Assembly: GCA_963792075.1 (NCBI GenBank)
Contig: CAWBUW010000012.1
Span: 248,001-312,000 of the forward strand
From: CAWBUW01 sp963792075
Lineage (GTDB): Bacteria; Chloroflexota; Anaerolineae; Anaerolineales; UBA4823
Reading direction: 5' to 3'
Length of the DNA: 64,000 bases
Shown here: positions 42,607 to 52,014 of the stretch, one piece after another
How positions within the stretch are numbered: position 1 is the stretch's first letter
Layout: each line of letters starts with the position of its first letter
Notes under the pieces: generated by a model
Told to the model about the DNA's origin: nothing
What the model saw: only the letters and a program-made list of their open reading frames with translations
Databases searched by the model: none
Position numbers and translations under genes: made by a program

Positions 42607-43968
42607 ATGCTATTTTGGAATTTCGTCATCATATTGGTGCTCATTGCACTTAACGGTTTTTTTGTCAGCGTTGAATTTGCAGCAGTCACTTCACGCCGGG
42701 CGAAGATTGAGTTGCTTGCCGAACAAGGCAACAAACAAGCCCAGATCGTCAAGGGCTGGCTGGAGAACCCGGCTGCGCGCGACCGGCTGATCGCAGCCTC
42801 ACAGGTTGGAATCACCGTGGTCAGCCTGGCGCTTGGCGCAGCGGGCGAGAAAGCTTTCGAGGCATTACTCGCGCCGTATTTTAATGGCCTGGTCTTGCCC
42901 AAAAACTTGTCCAGCCTGGGCCCCATCCTGGCCGCACTACCGCTGACGATCTCCCTGATCATTGTTACTAGCTTGCACGTGGTGTTAGGCGAGCAAGTGC
43001 CGAAAGTAGCTACACTGCACAACCCCGAGGGCTTTGCGCTGCTGGCTGCCCGGCCGATGCAGATCTTCACGCGCATTTTTAAATGGTTTATCGGGCTGCT
43101 GGATTTGTCAACGCGCCAGATCTTATCGGTGATCGGGCTGCAGATGGTGGGAGAGCACGCTGTAATGTATTCGGTGGAGGAACTAAAACAAATCCTGACG
43201 GAATCAGAAGAGGGCGGTGTGATCGAAGCGCCAGCGCGGGAGATGATGGATGCGATCTTTGGCCTGGATGAGCTGCTGATCCGCCAGGTGATGATCCCTC
43301 GCACCGAAATCCTGGCGGTCGAAGCAGATATGCCATTGGATGAAGTCCTGCAGCTTGTCACACAGACCAGCTACACCAAGCTCCCGGTTTACGAAAACGA
43401 TTTGGATCAGATCGCTGGTATCTTGCATGTGAAGGACCTGCTGCGCAGCCTGTTAAAAGATGGTCACAAGGACGCTACCGTGCGCACGCTGATGCGCGAG
43501 GCAGTGTTCGTGCCCGAAACATTATCCGTCACCGGTGTGCTGCAGCAGTTCCGTCGTGATCGCCAGCATATCGCCATCGTTCTGGATGAATATGGCGGCA
43601 CAGCGGGGTTGGTCACACTGGAGGATCTGCTGGAAGAAATCGTTGGCGAAGTGAGCGATCCTTTTGACAAGATTACACCCCAGTTCCAGACCCGCCCGGA
43701 TGGGACAGTTCTCGTTGACGGTCTGGCATTGATCGAGGAGGTCAACCAGCAACTCGGGCTGAATTTGGAGAACCCAGATTACGATACGATTGCCGGTTAT
43801 ATGCTGGGCGCGCTGGGACGTATCCCACGCGTAGGGGATGTGCTTGAAAAAGACGGGCTGCGGCTGAGAGTAGAAACGATGGATGGCCTGCGCATTGCCA
43901 GCATTTGCCTGGTCCGCAAGCCACCAGCCAGTGCTCCCCCCACACCCGCAGAAAAAAGACCTTCCTGA
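42607..43968 (+). CDS. CNNM/CorC-HlyC family CBS-domain membrane protein
   Basis: 453-aa protein: N-terminal DUF21/CNNM transmembrane domain (residues ~1-185, NGFFVSVEFAAVTSRRAKIE), a CBS pair (~200-325, VMIPRTEILAVEAD... and DEYGGTAGLVTLEDLLEEIVGE) and a C-terminal CorC_HlyC domain (~340-430, DGLALIEEVNQQLGL). Likely involved in magnesium/cobalt transport. The old name hemolysin is misleading. ATG 42607 lies 10 nt after the MEMO stop; a start inside the MEMO gene (42547) is rejected. Confidence 0.93.
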   Translation: MLFWNFVIILVLIALNGFFVSVEFAAVTSRRAKIELLAEQGNKQAQIVKGWLENPAARDRLIAASQVGITVVSLALGAAGEKAFEALLAPYFNGLVLPKNLSSLGPILAALPLTISLIIVTSLHVVLGEQVPKVATLHNPEGFALLAARPMQIFTRIFKWFIGLLDLSTRQILSVIGLQMVGEHAVMYSVEELKQILTESEEGGVIEAPAREMMDAIFGLDELLIRQVMIPRTEILAVEADMPLDEVLQLVTQTSYTKLPVYENDLDQIAGILHVKDLLRSLLKDGHKDATVRTLMREAVFVPETLSVTGVLQQFRRDRQHIAIVLDEYGGTAGLVTLEDLLEEIVGEVSDPFDKITPQFQTRPDGTVLVDGLALIEEVNQQLGLNLENPDYDTIAGYMLGALGRIPRVGDVLEKDGLRLRVETMDGLRIASICLVRKPPASAPPTPAEKRPS

Positions 43969-43973
43969 CAGCT

Positions 43974-45461
43974 ATGCCCAGCTACGTGCAAATCGCAGTC
44001 AACGTTCCCAGCCTGAGCGGTGTGTTCGATTACCACGTTCCGCCCGAGCTTGAAAGCCAGCTAACCCCAGGCAGCCTGGTGGCGGTCCCATTTGGACAGC
44101 AAACGGTGCAAGGTGTGGTATTGCGAGCGGTGCTCTTTCCCGCAGTGGCCAATACCCGACCGGTACTGGAGTTGCTCGAAGTGCTGCCCGTGCTTACCTC
44201 TGCGCAGATAGCACTGGCTGAACAGCTCAGCCAGGATACACTGGCCCCTTTAGCTGCATGCATCCAGCTTATGCTGCCGCCCGGATTGAGCAAGCAGGCC
44301 GACACTCAGTACAGCTTGAGCGGAAAAGCGCCTTCCAGTGAACTGCCCGAGGCGCAGCACCGGGTGCTAAGATTGCTGTCAGAACGTGGAACACTGCGTG
44401 GGCGGCAGATCGAGAGTGCACTGCCGCACAAGAACTGGCGTTCAGCCGTGCAAGCGTTGGAACGGCGCGGCCTAGTGCAGTCGCGTCCGGTGCTGCCCGC
44501 TCCCACCGCTCGCGCCAAGCAAGCGCGCATCGCACGCCTGGCTGTGTCGCTCGAAGAAGCGCAGGCCGCCATGGATTCTCTGGGCCGCAGGGCTACCCCC
44601 GCACTCGAAAGACGCCAGGCCATGCTGCGGTACCTGATCCAGGAAAACCAGCCCGTAGAGGCGGCCTGGGTCTATGCTGCCAGCAAGGGCAGCCTGGAAG
44701 ACCTGCGCCAGCTCGAAGAACGCGGCCTGGTGATCTTGGGCGAGGCTGAAACCTGGCGTGACCCTTTGGCCGAACTATCCTTCGTGCCCACCAGCCCGCC
44801 CCCATTGACCAGCGACCAGCAGCAGGCCTGGGGTCAGGTTCTCCAGGCGTTGCAAACCGCGCAAGAAGGTAAGCCTACCCCACCCATCCTGCTGCATGGC
44901 GTGACCGGCTCAGGAAAAACTGAAATATACCTGCACGCAGCCGCCCAGGTGCTCCAACAAGGTCGCCAGGCCATTGTGCTGGTGCCTGAAATCGCCATGA
45001 CACCCCAAACGGTGCGGCGCTTCCTGGCCCGATTTCCAGGCCAAGTTGGCCTGATGCACTCGCGCCTTTCCGATGGGGAACGCTACGATACCTGGCGCCG
45101 GGCACGCCAGGGGCAATTATCGATTATCGTGGGGCCGCGCAGCGCCTTATTCACACCTTTCCCCAACCTGGGGTTGATTATTGTCGATGAGTGCCATGAT
45201 GACTCCTACTATCAATCGGATGTACTGCCACGCTACCACGCGGCGAAGCCTCCGTCGCCTATGCGCATCATTCTGGTGCCGTGTGCCTGCTCGGCTCCGC
45301 CACACCCGACCTGGAAAGCCGATTCCGCGCCGCCCAGGGCCTATGGCAGTACGTTCACCTGCCTGAGCGTATCCTCGCCCACCGCCAGTCTGTGCAAAAC
45401 CAACTGGATAAGCTGGCTGCAGGTGGCGCCATCCCGCTGCGTTCAGCCTACCGCCCACTGA
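43974..45461 (+). CDS. priA: Primosomal helicase PriA, 5' part of a frameshifted gene
   Basis: 3'-5' DNA helicase for replication restart. This part holds the N-terminal DNA-binding domains, Walker A LHGVTGSGKTEIYL and the DExH box VDECHDDSYYQ (the usual DEEH is DECH). Conserved sequence runs to PRYHA and ends at about 45242; the frame then continues as unrelated codons to 45461. The PriA sequence resumes in the +1-shifted frame as EASVAYAHHSGAVCLLGSAT. One missing C (gcg-gcgaag instead of gcgcgcgaag) explains the shift. It starts 5 nt after the CorC stop. A single indel in such a long intact gene could be an assembly error. Confidence 0.88.
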   Translation: MPSYVQIAVNVPSLSGVFDYHVPPELESQLTPGSLVAVPFGQQTVQGVVLRAVLFPAVANTRPVLELLEVLPVLTSAQIALAEQLSQDTLAPLAACIQLMLPPGLSKQADTQYSLSGKAPSSELPEAQHRVLRLLSERGTLRGRQIESALPHKNWRSAVQALERRGLVQSRPVLPAPTARAKQARIARLAVSLEEAQAAMDSLGRRATPALERRQAMLRYLIQENQPVEAAWVYAASKGSLEDLRQLEERGLVILGEAETWRDPLAELSFVPTSPPPLTSDQQQAWGQVLQALQTAQEGKPTPPILLHGVTGSGKTEIYLHAAAQVLQQGRQAIVLVPEIAMTPQTVRRFLARFPGQVGLMHSRLSDGERYDTWRRARQGQLSIIVGPRSALFTPFPNLGLIIVDECHDDSYYQSDVLPRYHAAKPPSPMRIILVPCACSAPPHPTWKADSAPPRAYGSTFTCLSVSSPTASLCKTNWISWLQVAPSRCVQPTAH

Positions 45462-46537
45462 GCGACCTGGCCGAAACGACCGAGCTGCCAGCCGTGCATG
45501 TGGTGGACATGCGCCAGGAGTTAAAAGCTGGCAACCGCTCGATCTTCAGCCGGTCTTTGCAAGAAAACCTGGGACGCGTGTTACAGGCTGGGCAGCAAGC
45601 TATCCTATTCCTCAACAGGCGCGGCACCGCCACCTATGTATTCTGCCGCGCCTGTGGCCACACCTTGAAATGCCCTCGCTGCGCGATCCCGCTGACTTAC
45701 CATACCGAATCGGTCGGTAAAACACCTGCCGCGCAGGTGCTTTTCTGCCACCGCTGCGGTTACCGGCGTAATAACCCCAAGACCTGCCCGGAGTGCGGCA
45801 GCCCCCACATTCGTCATTACGGCACCGGCACCGAGCGCGTAGAAGATGAGGTGCAAGCCCTGTTTCCTCAGGCGCGTACGCTGCGCTGGGACTATGAGAC
45901 CACGCGTCAGAAAGGTGCCCATGAGGCAATCTTGCATCACTTCAGCACGCACCAGGCCGATGTGCTCATCGGCACACAGATGATCGCCAAGGGATTGGAT
46001 TTACCTTTCGTTACGCTGGTGGGCATCATCCTGGCTGACGCAGGGCTGGCGCTGCCTGACCTGCGCGCTGGCGAGCGTGCCTTTCAACTCCTGACCCAGG
46101 TTGCCGGGCGGGCTGGGCGCAGCCCGCTGGGTGGCCAGGCTATCTTGCAGACGTTCGAGCCAGATCATTACGTGATCCAGGCCGCGGCGCGGCACGATTA
46201 CACTGGCTTTTACCTGCAGGAGCTGGCCCAACGTCGCCAAATGGGTTACCCACCCTTTGCGCGCCTGGTGAGGCTCGAAACGCGCCAGCCCGATCCTGCC
46301 CGAGCAGAAGCTGCTGCCCAGGCGATGGCGGCCCAGTTACGCACCTGGCTGACAGCCGATGGAGATCAACAAACTGACCTGATCGGTCCAGCGCCGTGCT
46401 TTTTTGCGCAGGTGGATAACCAACATCGCTGGCAGATCGTGTTGCGCGGGCCAGATCCGGTGCAGCGGCTGCGCGGCCGGTTGGGAAGTCTTCCGCCTGA
46501 ATGGCGGATTGAAGTAGATCCACCTTCTTTGCTATAA
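45281..46537 (+). CDS. priA: Primosomal helicase PriA, 3' part of a frameshifted gene
   Basis: Continuation of PriA in the other frame. It contains LLGSATPDLESRF (motif III), the zinc-binding domain with eight Cys (FCRACGHTLKCPRC and FCHRCGYRRNNPKTCPECG), the second RecA-like domain with IGTQMIAKGLDLP and QVAGRAGR, and the C-terminal domain. The GTG at 45281 is only the first start codon available in this frame; genuine homology begins about 38 nt earlier, right after the frameshift point near 45242. Read together the two parts make a full-length PriA of about 850 residues. Confidence 0.88.
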   Translation: MCLLGSATPDLESRFRAAQGLWQYVHLPERILAHRQSVQNQLDKLAAGGAIPLRSAYRPLSDLAETTELPAVHVVDMRQELKAGNRSIFSRSLQENLGRVLQAGQQAILFLNRRGTATYVFCRACGHTLKCPRCAIPLTYHTESVGKTPAAQVLFCHRCGYRRNNPKTCPECGSPHIRHYGTGTERVEDEVQALFPQARTLRWDYETTRQKGAHEAILHHFSTHQADVLIGTQMIAKGLDLPFVTLVGIILADAGLALPDLRAGERAFQLLTQVAGRAGRSPLGGQAILQTFEPDHYVIQAAARHDYTGFYLQELAQRRQMGYPPFARLVRLETRQPDPARAEAAAQAMAAQLRTWLTADGDQQTDLIGPAPCFFAQVDNQHRWQIVLRGPDPVQRLRGRLGSLPPEWRIEVDPPSLL

Positions 46538-46600
46538 TTAGGGGAAAGCCAGCCGCAGAGTTGGCGTGGTTGCTGTATAGAAAAATCCAGGAGGAGAAAA

Positions 46601-47497
46601 ATGGAAAGTCTCAGTCGCGGTTTCGAATTTTTGAAACAGTCCTGGAAAATGGCCTTGGCTGACCGAGATCTGATTAAGCCTACTTTGCTGGGAATGCTGG
46701 CGGGCTTTATTGTCACACTGATAGGGATCATTCCGATTGCATTTGTAGGAATAATTGCTGGTGGTAGTGACATTGGCAATTGGATTATGGGGTTGTTGGG
46801 CGCGGTGCTCGTATTCGTGCAGTATCTAGTCTCGTACGTTTTTTCGGCGATGACGATCTATCTGATTTATGGCTATCTTTCCGAAGGCGATGGACGGATG
46901 GACAAGGCCTGGGCAATTGTCAAGCGAGACTTTTTGGATATCATCAGCCTGGCAGCAGCGTCTACAGCCGTAAACATCCTCAAGGGCTTTATCGAAGGCA
47001 AAGGGAGAAACCGCAATCCCGTCCGCAGCGGGCTGGCGAATCTTTTGAACGCGGTCTGGACGCAAGCTGCATACCTGGTGCTACCGGTGATGGTGGTTGA
47101 AGATGTCAACTTGAAAGACGGGCTGAAACGGGTAGGACAGATCGTGAAAGATAATCTCGTGCTGATCGGGGTAAGCTTCGTAGGTGTGCGCGTGGTAACA
47201 GGCCTGGTCGGTTTCTTGCTCGGCGGGGCTGGGATCGCTTTGGGGTTGGGCGTTGGGCTGGGGCTGGTAAGTATGAGCGGAGGTACGCCAACTTCTACCG
47301 TAATCGGTATCACCCTGGGAGTGCTGATCGCCGGGTTAGCCATATTGGCTGCCACAGCCATCGCCACTTACACCACCACCGCTTATAATACTTGCCTGTA
47401 CCTGTGGGCCCGCGATGTGGAGCGAGCCCGCTTGGCTGGGCAAACTGGCCAGAATGTCGTCGCACCGGCGCCCCTGGCAGCAGTACTTGGCCAATAA
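46601..47497 (+). CDS. DUF6159-like multi-pass membrane protein
   Basis: 298-aa integral membrane protein with about six hydrophobic segments (near residues 30-55, 65-90, 100-125, 150-170, 195-230, 240-265). The N-terminal SRGFEFLKQSWKMALADRDL and the loop YGYLSEGDGRMDKAWAIVKR resemble the DUF6159 family. Function unknown. aggaggag precedes ATG 46601. It lies between priA and a phosphoribosyltransferase gene in the same direction. Confidence 0.82.
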   Translation: MESLSRGFEFLKQSWKMALADRDLIKPTLLGMLAGFIVTLIGIIPIAFVGIIAGGSDIGNWIMGLLGAVLVFVQYLVSYVFSAMTIYLIYGYLSEGDGRMDKAWAIVKRDFLDIISLAAASTAVNILKGFIEGKGRNRNPVRSGLANLLNAVWTQAAYLVLPVMVVEDVNLKDGLKRVGQIVKDNLVLIGVSFVGVRVVTGLVGFLLGGAGIALGLGVGLGLVSMSGGTPTSTVIGITLGVLIAGLAILAATAIATYTTTAYNTCLYLWARDVERARLAGQTGQNVVAPAPLAAVLGQ

Positions 47498-47554
47498 CCT
47501 CGCTGGGAGGGGCTGGGCAGCCCCATCCAGCGTACAGACAGGCGGAGGAATGGT

Positions 47555-48052
47555 ATGCCACCAAGACGCGAGTTAATAACCTGGGAGGAAGTGGATAAAT
47601 TAATCCAATACTTGCTGCCGCAGTTCGAAGGTGAATTCGATGCGATGATGATCGTCACCCGCGGCGGGATCGTCCCCGGTGGGATCCTGGCGGAGGCAAT
47701 GAACATCACCCATATCTTGATCGCTGCAGTGGACTTCCCTGCCGAGATGGAACGCGAGAAGACCGGATTGTTCGCCTGGCCGCGCTTCATCCAATTCCCT
47801 GAAGAAAACCAGCTCCGCGGACGACGCTGCCTGGTAGTAGACGACGTTTGGGGTTCAGGCCGCACAATTACCGCAGTCAAGAACCGCATCTCAGCAGCCG
47901 GTGGATTTTCTTCCACCTGTGTGCTGCACTTCAATCCCCACCGCAATTTGTTCGGCGCGCTGCGCCCAGACTATTACGCAGCCATTACCGACGCACACAT
48001 CATCTATCCCTGGGAAGCTGACCGCGCCGACCCACGTATGTTGATGGGGTAA
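47555..48052 (+). CDS. Purine-type phosphoribosyltransferase
   Basis: 165-aa type I phosphoribosyltransferase. The PRPP-binding loop is RCLVVDDVWGSGRTITAVK, the pyrophosphate loop VTRGGIVPGGILAEAM, and the C-terminal hood IIYPWEAD. The short length and the Trp in the hood resemble xanthine/hypoxanthine-guanine PRTs. ggagg lies 7-10 nt before ATG 47555. Purine salvage is the likely role; the base specificity is not certain. Confidence 0.88.
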   Translation: MPPRRELITWEEVDKLIQYLLPQFEGEFDAMMIVTRGGIVPGGILAEAMNITHILIAAVDFPAEMEREKTGLFAWPRFIQFPEENQLRGRRCLVVDDVWGSGRTITAVKNRISAAGGFSSTCVLHFNPHRNLFGALRPDYYAAITDAHIIYPWEADRADPRMLMG

Positions 48053-48053
48053 T

Positions 48054-48102
48054 CTTTGGGGGTGGTTTAGTGCAGCGAAGCTGCACTAAACCACCCCCAA
48101 AG
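48054..48102. terminator. Perfect 23-bp hairpin between convergent genes
   Basis: Arms 48054-48076 and 48080-48102 around gaa, between the convergent phosphoribosyltransferase and sbcC genes. The location fits bidirectional termination although T-runs are only three long. The core ggggtggttt resembles other palindromes in the window. Confidence 0.75.
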
Positions 48103-48109
48103 AATTCCT

Positions 48110-50695
48110 CTACATCAGACGCAGTTGACTGCCCTCAAGGGTTTTTTCGACCTCGATGCGTGTCGGGAAGGCGTCTTTGAGCTCGTCGATGTGGGTGATG
48201 ACGAGGATTTTAGCGAAATCCTGGCGCACCAGGTTGATCGCTTCCACCAGGCGTTGGCGTCCCTGGGCATCCTGGCTGCCGAAACCTTCGTCGATTACCA
48301 ACGTCTGCAAGCGCGCGCCGGCGCGCCGCGCCAGCACCTCGGAGAGGGCCAGGCGGATGGCAAAGTTGACCCGGAAAGCCTCTCCGCCAGAAAACATCTC
48401 ATAATCACGCGTACCGCTGCCATCGCTGATCTCAATATCCAGCGTTTCGCGCAGGTCTTCCCGCTTTTTATCCTTATAGGCTGTCTGAGTCCTGAAACGC
48501 ACCGACATGTTGCCGCTGCTCAACCGGTCCAGGATGTCATTGGCGCGTGATTCGATGAGAGGCAGCGCCTGTTCGATCAGCAAGGCAGGCACACCGTCTT
48601 TGCCAAAAGCGCTTTCAAGCACTTTATACCGTCCGACGATCCGCATGAATTCATCGCGCTCGGCCCGCATTGTTTTCAAGCGGGTTTTCAAATCGCCCAG
48701 CACACGCACCTTCTGCCGGGCTGCACCAACCTCCATGCGGGCCTGGTTTTCCTGTTCCTGTAAGCGATAGAATTCGTTCTCAGCCGCAGCCAGGTCAGGC
48801 GACTGCGCTTCTGAGGCTGCCAGGGCAGCCGCGACAGTGCTGTGTTCTTCGCGCTGGGCGTCGACCTCGCTCAGCAGCGCCTCCCGCTGCACCGCCAGAT
48901 CTGCCAGTTCGCGCTCCAACACAGATAAGGTTGCCTGGGCTCTTTCCAATTCACGCAGCTCAGCTTCGGCTGCTTGCCCGGCAGTTTCGGACTGGCGGGC
49001 GGCTTCATGCGCAGCAGAGTCGTATCCGGCGTCCAGGAGTTCTACTTCCACAGCGGCCAGCGCCTGGCGCGCCTCAGGTTCAAAGCTCTCTTCCCGCAAG
49101 AGCTGCGCCACCTCTGCCAGGCGGACAGCACCCTGCGCCTCCCAGGACTGCTTTTGCGTGGCGAGCTGCTCCAGACGGTGACTGATCTGGTCTGCCAGGC
49201 GCACGGCCGCGCGGTATTGCTCTTCCCAGCGCCCCAGGCTGGCAAGCTGATCGGTCAAAGCGTGCACTTCCCCGTCCAGGTCTTTCATAATATTCTGGTT
49301 CAGGCGGAAACGGTCACCTTTTTCCTTGCCCTGGACGACAAGAGTTTCCGCCAGGCGGTCCCGGTCTGCCGGGCTGAGCGGCTGACCGCAGAAAGGACAA
49401 GTCGCTCCATCGACTGCTGCGAGCCGGCCAATCCGCTCTTTCAACTCATCCATCTCAACACGCAGGCGCTGGTTTTCCAGGCGGGCTTCAACTTGCTGCT
49501 GCTGCGCATTACGCAAACCGGCGTCTAACTGGGCGCGCTGGTTCAACTGGGCTTCGGCGGCCTGCGCCTGGGCCTGCGCCTGAGCCAGGTCGGATTGCAA
49601 GGCCGGCAAAGCGTCAAACTGAGGCTGTAATTCGTTCTGTTGATCGAGCAGTCCACCCTGCTCCGCCATCAGGCGCACCCGGCAGGCATTGATTGCATCC
49701 AGCGGGACCTGGCGGCGTTTCTCGATCTCGCGGACGCGCCCGGCAAGCGTTTCCCAGGCTGCTAAGGACTGGCGAGCGGTCTGCCAGTCCGCATAGGATT
49801 GGCGGATCAAGGAGGCACGCGCCTGTAAATCTGCCAGGGCCTGCAGCTCGGCCTGGCGGGCCTGGATACGAGCATCCAGCTCCTCCAGGCGGCGGGTTGC
49901 TGCCTCGGCCTGGCGGGCCAGCGCATCTACCAGCCTGCGCTGCTCGGCGAGTGTGGCAGCTACTTTCCGGATCGATTCGAGCGTATTCTCATACGCCTGG
50001 CGCACTTGCTGCAGCCTCCCCAGGTCTGCTTCTAACTCTTGCAAACGACTGAGGCGTTGGGGTTCCTCCGCCAGCTCCGCGTTGACCTCGCTCATCCGCC
50101 CATCGACGGCGCGTACCTGACCCTCGGTATTCTTACGCGCTTCAGCAGCGCGGTCGCGATAAACTTCCCACGCCTCCAACCCGAGGATCGAACCGAGGAT
50201 CCGTTTGCGGTCGCCCGGGCGCTGCTGGGTAAACTGGTCCGCCTTGCCCTGCAAGAAAAATGAGGCGTTGATAAAGGTATCGTAATCCAGGCGCAGGGTC
50301 TGCTCCAGGCGAGACTGCGTCTCGCGCAGAGACCGCTCGGTGAGCGGCTTCCAAAGGGCAGCCTCCAGATCCTGAGAAGAGCCTTCTTGAAGAATGTAAA
50401 ACTCTAGCTGGGTGCTTTTGCCGTGGGGAAGTGCTCGCTGGACACGGTAAACGTTATTCTCATACTGGAAAGTCAAGGCCACTTCTGCGGCCTTGACCTG
50501 CGGATGGCTGTTAATCACCGATTCGTCCCGTTTGCGCGCCTGGCCAAACAGCGCCCAGGTGATCGCGTCCAGCAGTGAGGATTTTCCTGCGCCATTCGGG
50601 CCAGAGATGCAGGCCAGGTCGAAGGAACGAAAATCCAGCTCGACGCGTTCACGGTAAGAAAGGAATCCGGAAATGGTGAGTGTAAGTGGGATCAT
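48110..50695 (-). CDS. sbcC: SbcC/Rad50-type exonuclease subunit
   Basis: 861-aa SMC-like ATPase of the SbcCD nuclease, which opens hairpins and processes DNA ends. Walker A GPNGAGKS (residues 32-39), two long coiled coils, a zinc hook CPFCGQPL in the middle (about residue 434), and near the C-terminus the signature FSGGEAFRVNFAIRLALSE and Walker B LVIDEGFGSQD. It is downstream of sbcD on the same strand with a 68-nt gap. The many palindromes in this genome are natural substrates of this complex. Confidence 0.95.
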   Translation of the reverse strand: MIPLTLTISGFLSYRERVELDFRSFDLACISGPNGAGKSSLLDAITWALFGQARKRDESVINSHPQVKAAEVALTFQYENNVYRVQRALPHGKSTQLEFYILQEGSSQDLEAALWKPLTERSLRETQSRLEQTLRLDYDTFINASFFLQGKADQFTQQRPGDRKRILGSILGLEAWEVYRDRAAEARKNTEGQVRAVDGRMSEVNAELAEEPQRLSRLQELEADLGRLQQVRQAYENTLESIRKVAATLAEQRRLVDALARQAEAATRRLEELDARIQARQAELQALADLQARASLIRQSYADWQTARQSLAAWETLAGRVREIEKRRQVPLDAINACRVRLMAEQGGLLDQQNELQPQFDALPALQSDLAQAQAQAQAAEAQLNQRAQLDAGLRNAQQQQVEARLENQRLRVEMDELKERIGRLAAVDGATCPFCGQPLSPADRDRLAETLVVQGKEKGDRFRLNQNIMKDLDGEVHALTDQLASLGRWEEQYRAAVRLADQISHRLEQLATQKQSWEAQGAVRLAEVAQLLREESFEPEARQALAAVEVELLDAGYDSAAHEAARQSETAGQAAEAELRELERAQATLSVLERELADLAVQREALLSEVDAQREEHSTVAAALAASEAQSPDLAAAENEFYRLQEQENQARMEVGAARQKVRVLGDLKTRLKTMRAERDEFMRIVGRYKVLESAFGKDGVPALLIEQALPLIESRANDILDRLSSGNMSVRFRTQTAYKDKKREDLRETLDIEISDGSGTRDYEMFSGGEAFRVNFAIRLALSEVLARRAGARLQTLVIDEGFGSQDAQGRQRLVEAINLVRQDFAKILVITHIDELKDAFPTRIEVEKTLEGSQLRLM

Positions 50696-50763
50696 GGCAA
50701 AGAGGGTGATTTCTCAGGCATTTGCATCGTTCCTTCTCAGTCAGAGGTATTCCTAACCCCGAT

Positions 50764-52005
50764 TTATTCCTGCTCCTCAATCACTTCTTTGGCCAGCGTT
50801 TGCAGCGCTTCGCTCTCCGTTGGATCCATATTGGCTGCGCGCCAGTATTTTTCCAGCAGCTCCAGCGGGGTCAGGCTGCCAAGAGATAGGTCCTGCGGCA
50901 GCCGGGCCCGGTTTTCTACCTGCGGGCGCTTGATCAGATGGAACTCAAACGCATCTGCAGCATACTGGCGCAGTGCATTCTCATCCAGGACAGTTTCCAT
51001 GTCACGCGGGTATTCGATCACAAGGCGTAGCACAGCATCCCGCAGGGCTTCTTGCGCCGGCAGAGCGGCGAGCAAACGCTGGCGCACCGCGCCATCTTCT
51101 AAGGCATCGGATGGCTCCAGGCGTACGAAGCGGTCGATGAACGGGCGCACATCTGCCAGCTTGCGCCACTCAACTTCGGTATGGCCACGGGCAACGTGGG
51201 CAATGACAAAAAACTTATCATCCGCAGCTTCACCAAAATCAACCCGTTCGATCGAACCGGGATAAACGACCGGCGGGTGAGCATTCTCGTTCAGGTTCTG
51301 CGCTTTGTGAATATGCCCCAGGGCAACGTAATCCAGGCGCGGGTCGCGCACGAAAGAGCCGGAGAGCACCAGGTCTCCACCCAACATCACCGCGCGCTCG
51401 CCGCCATATTTCGCCCCCTCCACCGAGGCATGCGCCGTCAGCACGATTGGAAGGTCCGGATCAGCCTGCTCCAGCCAGGAGGCAACCAGATCGTGCAGGA
51501 CCGCTTCAAGGGCTTTGTACACCTGGGCAGGATCCGCACTGCTCAGGCCCAGGGAGGCCATCATCCCAGACCGGGAGACCCAGGGTAGGCCAATGACCTG
51601 CAACGGCAGGCCCAGGTCCGTTGGGCCCAGAAATACAGGCCGGTCCAGGACACGCACATGCGGCACCTGGAGAGTTTTAAATTCCTCGATAGCATGCGCC
51701 CTTCCCAGCGCAGGGGAAAGGTCGTGGTTTCCCACCAGGAGCAAAGTGGGGATTTGGGCCTGCGCCAGGCGCATAATCCGCTGCCCCCACTCGCGCTGAA
51801 AGGTAGGCGCAGGGGCACGGTCTTTGTAGGCATCGCCTGCGAAAACCACCAGATCCACCCTTTCCTGGATAGCCGTATCCACAATCGTATCGAGTGAACG
51901 CAAGAAATCCAATACGCGCACAGGCAGGCCTGATTGCGCGTCATGCCGTCCATAGTTCGCCATATCGATGTGAGCGTCGGCGAAGTGTAAGATGCGCAGC
52001 GTCAC
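50764..52005 (-). CDS. sbcD: SbcD/Mre11-type nuclease subunit
   Basis: 413-aa metallophosphoesterase nuclease, partner of SbcC. Metal-binding motifs in order: HFADAHID, VFAGDAYKDR, VGNHDL, LTAHASVEG and ALGHIHKAQ. The C-terminal helical region (about 340-413) would contact the SbcC coiled coil. Start GTG 52005 lies 9 nt after the upstream peptidase stop, so the genes form an operon. Confidence 0.94.
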   Translation of the reverse strand: MTLRILHFADAHIDMANYGRHDAQSGLPVRVLDFLRSLDTIVDTAIQERVDLVVFAGDAYKDRAPAPTFQREWGQRIMRLAQAQIPTLLLVGNHDLSPALGRAHAIEEFKTLQVPHVRVLDRPVFLGPTDLGLPLQVIGLPWVSRSGMMASLGLSSADPAQVYKALEAVLHDLVASWLEQADPDLPIVLTAHASVEGAKYGGERAVMLGGDLVLSGSFVRDPRLDYVALGHIHKAQNLNENAHPPVVYPGSIERVDFGEAADDKFFVIAHVARGHTEVEWRKLADVRPFIDRFVRLEPSDALEDGAVRQRLLAALPAQEALRDAVLRLVIEYPRDMETVLDENALRQYAADAFEFHLIKRPQVENRARLPQDLSLGSLTPLELLEKYWRAANMDPTESEALQTLAKEVIEEQE

Positions 52006-52014
52006 AAGGCCCTC

